Part shown: positions 12,981-15,110 of the stretch, piece by piece | Position numbering within the stretch: the first letter of the stretch is position 1 | Layout of the letters: every line of letters starts with the position of its first letter | Assembly: GCA_937968015.1 (NCBI GenBank) | Contig: CALBSO010000055.1 | Span: 1 to 15,110 of the forward strand | Direction of reading: 5' to 3' | DNA length: 15,110 nt | Source: an uncultured Thermomicrobia bacterium | GTDB taxonomy: Bacteria; Chloroflexota; Chloroflexia; Thermomicrobiales; JALYUS01 | Made by a program: the position numbers and the translations under genes | Notes under the pieces: model-generated | The model's input: the letters and a program-made list of their open reading frames with translations, nothing else | What the model was told of the DNA's origin: nothing | Database searches by the model: none

Positions 12981-14153
12981 TCACAGGAGCGCCCGCTCCC
13001 GCCGTGCGAGGAGCAGGGGTGAGACGGCGAGGGGCAGCCAGAAGGTGAGGCCGCGGAAGATCAGCGTCGCCGCGAGTGCCGTCTCGAAGGGGATGTCGCG
13101 GCGGACGAGGATGACGACCATCGCTGCCTCGAAGGAGCCCGCGCCACCCGGCAAAAAGGAGACCGCTGCGAGCGCCGTTGCCGCCGCGAAAGCGATAACA
13201 ATTGTGTTCGGATGCGCGTGGACGCCGAGCGCAGCGAGCGCGCAGGCAATGGTCAGACAGTCTCCGCCGAGTGAGGCAAGTTGCCAGAGTACAGCGCGCA
13301 CGAACCAGTTCGGCCGGGTGGCCGCGAGTCGCGCGCCATTCCAGACTTCATTGATGAATCGCTCGATGCGTTCCTCGGTGATGCGGAACGCGCGAATCGG
13401 CATGATTCCGCCGATCACGCGGTTGCCGGCGAAGGCCCAGCGGAGCAGGATGGGCTTCAGCCCGCGCCGCCGCAGCCAACGCAGCACGAAAAACCCTCCC
13501 ATCGCCGCGAGTACGACCGGCACGAGGATTTCTACCTGCTCGATCGCGCTCCGCGTGACGAGGACGAGAATGCCCCATGTCGTCACGATCGCGAAGGCAA
13601 CGGTATATGAGACGATCTCCATCGTATGCACGACGAGAATGCGCGCCTCCGGGATGCCGCGCCGCCGGAGCGTCGTCACGAGATAGACGCTGCTCGTCAC
13701 GCCCATAGTCGGCAGGACACGGTTGATCGTTAGGACGACTGTCGCCACGCGGCCCAGGAGTCCCAATGGCTGCGGATACCCCTGCTGGCTGAAGAGCGAG
13801 GCGTAGATGCGCGTCAGAGCGAGGTAGGGAAGGATCTGTGTGAGGATTGCCACGCCCAGCCAGCGCGGGTCCGCGCCCCGAAGCGCCTGCCAGACGGATG
13901 ACAATTCCCCGGCGCGAATGAGCGCCAGCACCGCGACGAGCGCGACGACACCGAGGATGCCGATCGCGCGCCAGGGGAGCCCTAGCCCCCCATCCGCCCA
14001 GGGGGGGCCCGCACCCGTACCCGGCTTCCCCATCCTGCCCAGAGGGCGCCCGCGCCCGGAAGGGGGAGCAAGAGGATCAATCGCATCTTCTTCCCCTCCC
14101 GACACGGGAGGGGGCAGGGGGGTGGGCAATTCCCGCGGCGGCAATGCAGCCAC
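12981..14153 (-). CDS. Flippase-like integral membrane protein (lysylphosphatidylglycerol synthase TM / UPF0104 family)
   Basis: 390 aa from the GTG at 14153, 6 bp after the epimerase stop. An ATG at 14033 would give 350 aa, nearer the family length, but has a poor ribosome site. Residues about 1-60 are Pro/Gly rich, encoded by GC-rich repeats, with no domain. From AIGILGVVALVAVLALI onward there are about eight hydrophobic segments. The family is marked by RVATVVLTINRVLPTMGVTS, MEIVSYTVAFAIV and SFLPGGAGSFEAAMVVILV near the end (the P-G-G-x-G-x-x-E motif). Known members: AglD-like and the flippase domain of MprF, acting in lipid or glycolipid transport in the cytoplasmic membrane. Gene order after the sugar epimerase suggests glycan or glycolipid export. 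The exact substrate is not shown. Confidence 0.85.
   Translation of the reverse strand: MAALPPRELPTPLPPPVSGGEEDAIDPLAPPSGRGRPLGRMGKPGTGAGPPWADGGLGLPWRAIGILGVVALVAVLALIRAGELSSVWQALRGADPRWLGVAILTQILPYLALTRIYASLFSQQGYPQPLGLLGRVATVVLTINRVLPTMGVTSSVYLVTTLRRRGIPEARILVVHTMEIVSYTVAFAIVTTWGILVLVTRSAIEQVEILVPVVLAAMGGFFVLRWLRRRGLKPILLRWAFAGNRVIGGIMPIRAFRITEERIERFINEVWNGARLAATRPNWFVRAVLWQLASLGGDCLTIACALAALGVHAHPNTIVIAFAAATALAAVSFLPGGAGSFEAAMVVILVRRDIPFETALAATLIFRGLTFWLPLAVSPLLLARRERALL
13989..14058. repeat. Imperfect GC-rich direct repeat, period 40 bp
   Basis: CCCATCC at 13989 and at 14029 each starts a 29-30 nt unit that continues as GCCCAG, a G-run and CCCGCACCCG or CCCGCGCCCG. Both copies lie in the DNA of the unusual N-terminal extension of the flippase-like gene. 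Confidence 0.6.
14093..14113. repeat. Perfect 9-bp inverted repeat
   Basis: CCCCTCCCG (14093-14101) and CGGGAGGGG (14105-14113) with a 3-nt ACA centre, flanked by more C/G runs (GGGGGCAGGGGGGTGGG follows). It has the look of a small interspersed palindromic element rather than coding sequence. It lies in the first 20 codons of the flippase-like gene if the GTG at 14153 is the start. Confidence 0.6.
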
Positions 14154-14159
14154 GGTAGT

Positions 14160-15110
14160 TTACGCCCCTGCCGCCACGGCCATCTGCGGCTCGGCGGCGC
14201 GTTGCCGCGCGCGGAACCAGTCGTACGTGCGGCGCATCCCTTCGGCGAAGGGGACAGTCGGCTCCCAGCCGAGATCGCGCTTCGCCTTCGCGGCGGAGAT
14301 GACCCGATCGCGGTAGTCGCCGGGGCGGCCCGGTTGCTCCTCGATTGTCACATCCGCGCCGACGAGGGCGCGCACCGTGTCCGCGACGTGCCGGATCGTG
14401 ATTATCTCCGGCCCTTCGAGGTTGTACGTCTGGTTCTCCGCCACTTCGCCGAGTGCGAGGACGTGGGCGCGGGCCAGATCGCCGACGTAAAGGAAATGAC
14501 GGCTCGCGTGGCCGACAGTGAGCGGTTCGCCGCGTAGCGCCTTGCCGAGGAACTTGGCGATCACCAGTTCGTCGCGCATGCGGGGGCCGTAGGGGATGCC
14601 GTAGCGCAGTACGGTGTAGGGGATACCATAGAGATGGCTCCAGTCCGAGAGCAGCATCTCCCCGGCGATCTTTGAGGAGGTGTAGACGTGATTCGTCGCG
14701 TTCGCGGCGAGCGGCGTCGCCTCCGTCAACGGTTCGGGCGCGTCCGCCGGGGCGGCGTTGTAGACCCAGACGGTCGAAGCGAGGACCACCCGCTCGACAC
14801 CCGCCCGCCGCGCTGCCTCCAACACATTTGCCGTGCCGAGGATGTTCGTACGAACGCAGGTGATGGGATCGTTGAAGGCATGATTGACATTCGAGACGGC
14901 GGCGAGGTGGAAGATTGCTTCCTGCCCCGCAAACGCGGCGGTCAGGGCGTCCACATCGTCAATCGTTCCCGCGACGAACGGCACATCGCCTCGATGGAGG
15001 CGCACACCGGGGAAATCGAGCGCCGTCACATCCTTGCCTGCACCGATCAGCGCATCCACGACATGTGACCCGATGAATCCGCCCGCACCTGTGACCAGAA
15101 CGTACTGCAT
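14160..15110 (-). CDS. NAD-dependent epimerase/dehydratase (extended SDR)
   Basis: 316 aa; ATG at the last three bases of the window, with the typical family start MQYVLVTGAGGFIGSHVV, so the gene is probably complete, though its promoter and ribosome site lie outside. The Rossmann motif G8-A-G-G-F-I-G14 and Asp32 ending strand 2 favour NAD over NADP. IFHLAAVSNV (66-75) is the conserved H-x-A-A segment. Catalytic triad: STVWVY (Ser112/Thr113) and Y143-T-S-S-K147. RYGIPYGPRM (169-178), HFLYVGDLARAHVLAL (205-220) and DLGWEPTVPFAEGM (279-292) complete an extended-SDR nucleotide-sugar enzyme. Known reactions of the family: epimerisation or dehydration of UDP-, GDP- or dTDP-sugars in the cytoplasm. 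It is followed 6 bp later by the flippase-like gene, probably one transcript for envelope glycan or glycolipid assembly. Confidence 0.93.
   Translation of the reverse strand: MQYVLVTGAGGFIGSHVVDALIGAGKDVTALDFPGVRLHRGDVPFVAGTIDDVDALTAAFAGQEAIFHLAAVSNVNHAFNDPITCVRTNILGTANVLEAARRAGVERVVLASTVWVYNAAPADAPEPLTEATPLAANATNHVYTSSKIAGEMLLSDWSHLYGIPYTVLRYGIPYGPRMRDELVIAKFLGKALRGEPLTVGHASRHFLYVGDLARAHVLALGEVAENQTYNLEGPEIITIRHVADTVRALVGADVTIEEQPGRPGDYRDRVISAAKAKRDLGWEPTVPFAEGMRRTYDWFRARQRAAEPQMAVAAGA

Noticed and set aside
12903..13022. 39-residue ORF right after the TfoX-like stop (MEDIVQRPDAPTELRNVLAA...)
   Set aside because: Only a weak GGAGCG upstream, no recognisable family, and it overlaps the convergent flippase-like gene by 42 nt. 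It could be a gene remnant, but support is too weak to call.

Overview
The window is about 15 kb of high-GC DNA densely packed with chromosomal genes. I see no rRNA, tRNA, CRISPR array, transposase or phage gene. The proteins (a family-5 solute-binding lipoprotein with a Ser/Thr linker, an LLM oxidoreductase, split-barrel flavoproteins, a stand-alone-type B3/B4 protein, MOSC proteins) together suggest a Chloroflexota bacterium, perhaps of the Thermomicrobia type. This is an inference from protein style, not a marker-gene assignment.

Layout. (a) 2-1681, plus strand: the 3' part of a peptide/oligopeptide ABC substrate-binding lipoprotein gene, closed by a GNRA-loop terminator. (b) 1979-3220, plus: a low-complexity protein ending in eleven uninterrupted 11-residue LEA-like repeats and a DUF883-like C-terminal membrane anchor. 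(c) 3237-5840, minus: a MocR-type (GntR plus aminotransferase) regulator preceded by an LLM flavin-dependent oxidoreductase. (d) 5841-6043: a divergent control region with a good plus-strand promoter and a 22-bp-phased direct repeat. (e) 6044-11026, plus: seven tightly spaced genes in the order NimA-like split-barrel protein, second split-barrel protein, LysE-type exporter, MOSC protein, B3/B4-GNAT fusion, HAD hydrolase, YiiM-like MOSC protein. They end at a strong 11-bp GNRA hairpin. Spacings are 17 bp, 1-nt overlap, 72 bp, 4-nt overlap, 11 bp and 22 bp, so there are one or two transcripts. (f) 11027-11416: a regulatory stretch with a promoter-like sequence, a perfect palindrome and a small wHTH-like ORF facing a minus-strand terminator. 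(g) 11417-12460, minus: an orphan sugar-binding-type lipoprotein, divergent from a small TfoX/Sxy-like gene (12581-12901, plus). (h) 12981-15110, minus: a flippase-like integral membrane protein following an NAD-dependent sugar epimerase/dehydratase, probably an envelope glycan or glycolipid pair.

How the genes may work together (inference). The plus-strand block joins families known for reductive or transfer chemistry on small nitrogenous molecules: NimA-like and PNPOx-like split barrels, two MOSC proteins (one of the 6-hydroxylaminopurine-resistance YiiM type), a GNAT, a HAD hydrolase and an exporter. It looks like a detoxification or salvage cassette, possibly controlled by the nearby PLP-binding MocR regulator. 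The most distinctive items are the B3/B4-GNAT fusion, which has a possible internal translation start at the domain junction, and the LEA-repeat membrane-anchored protein.
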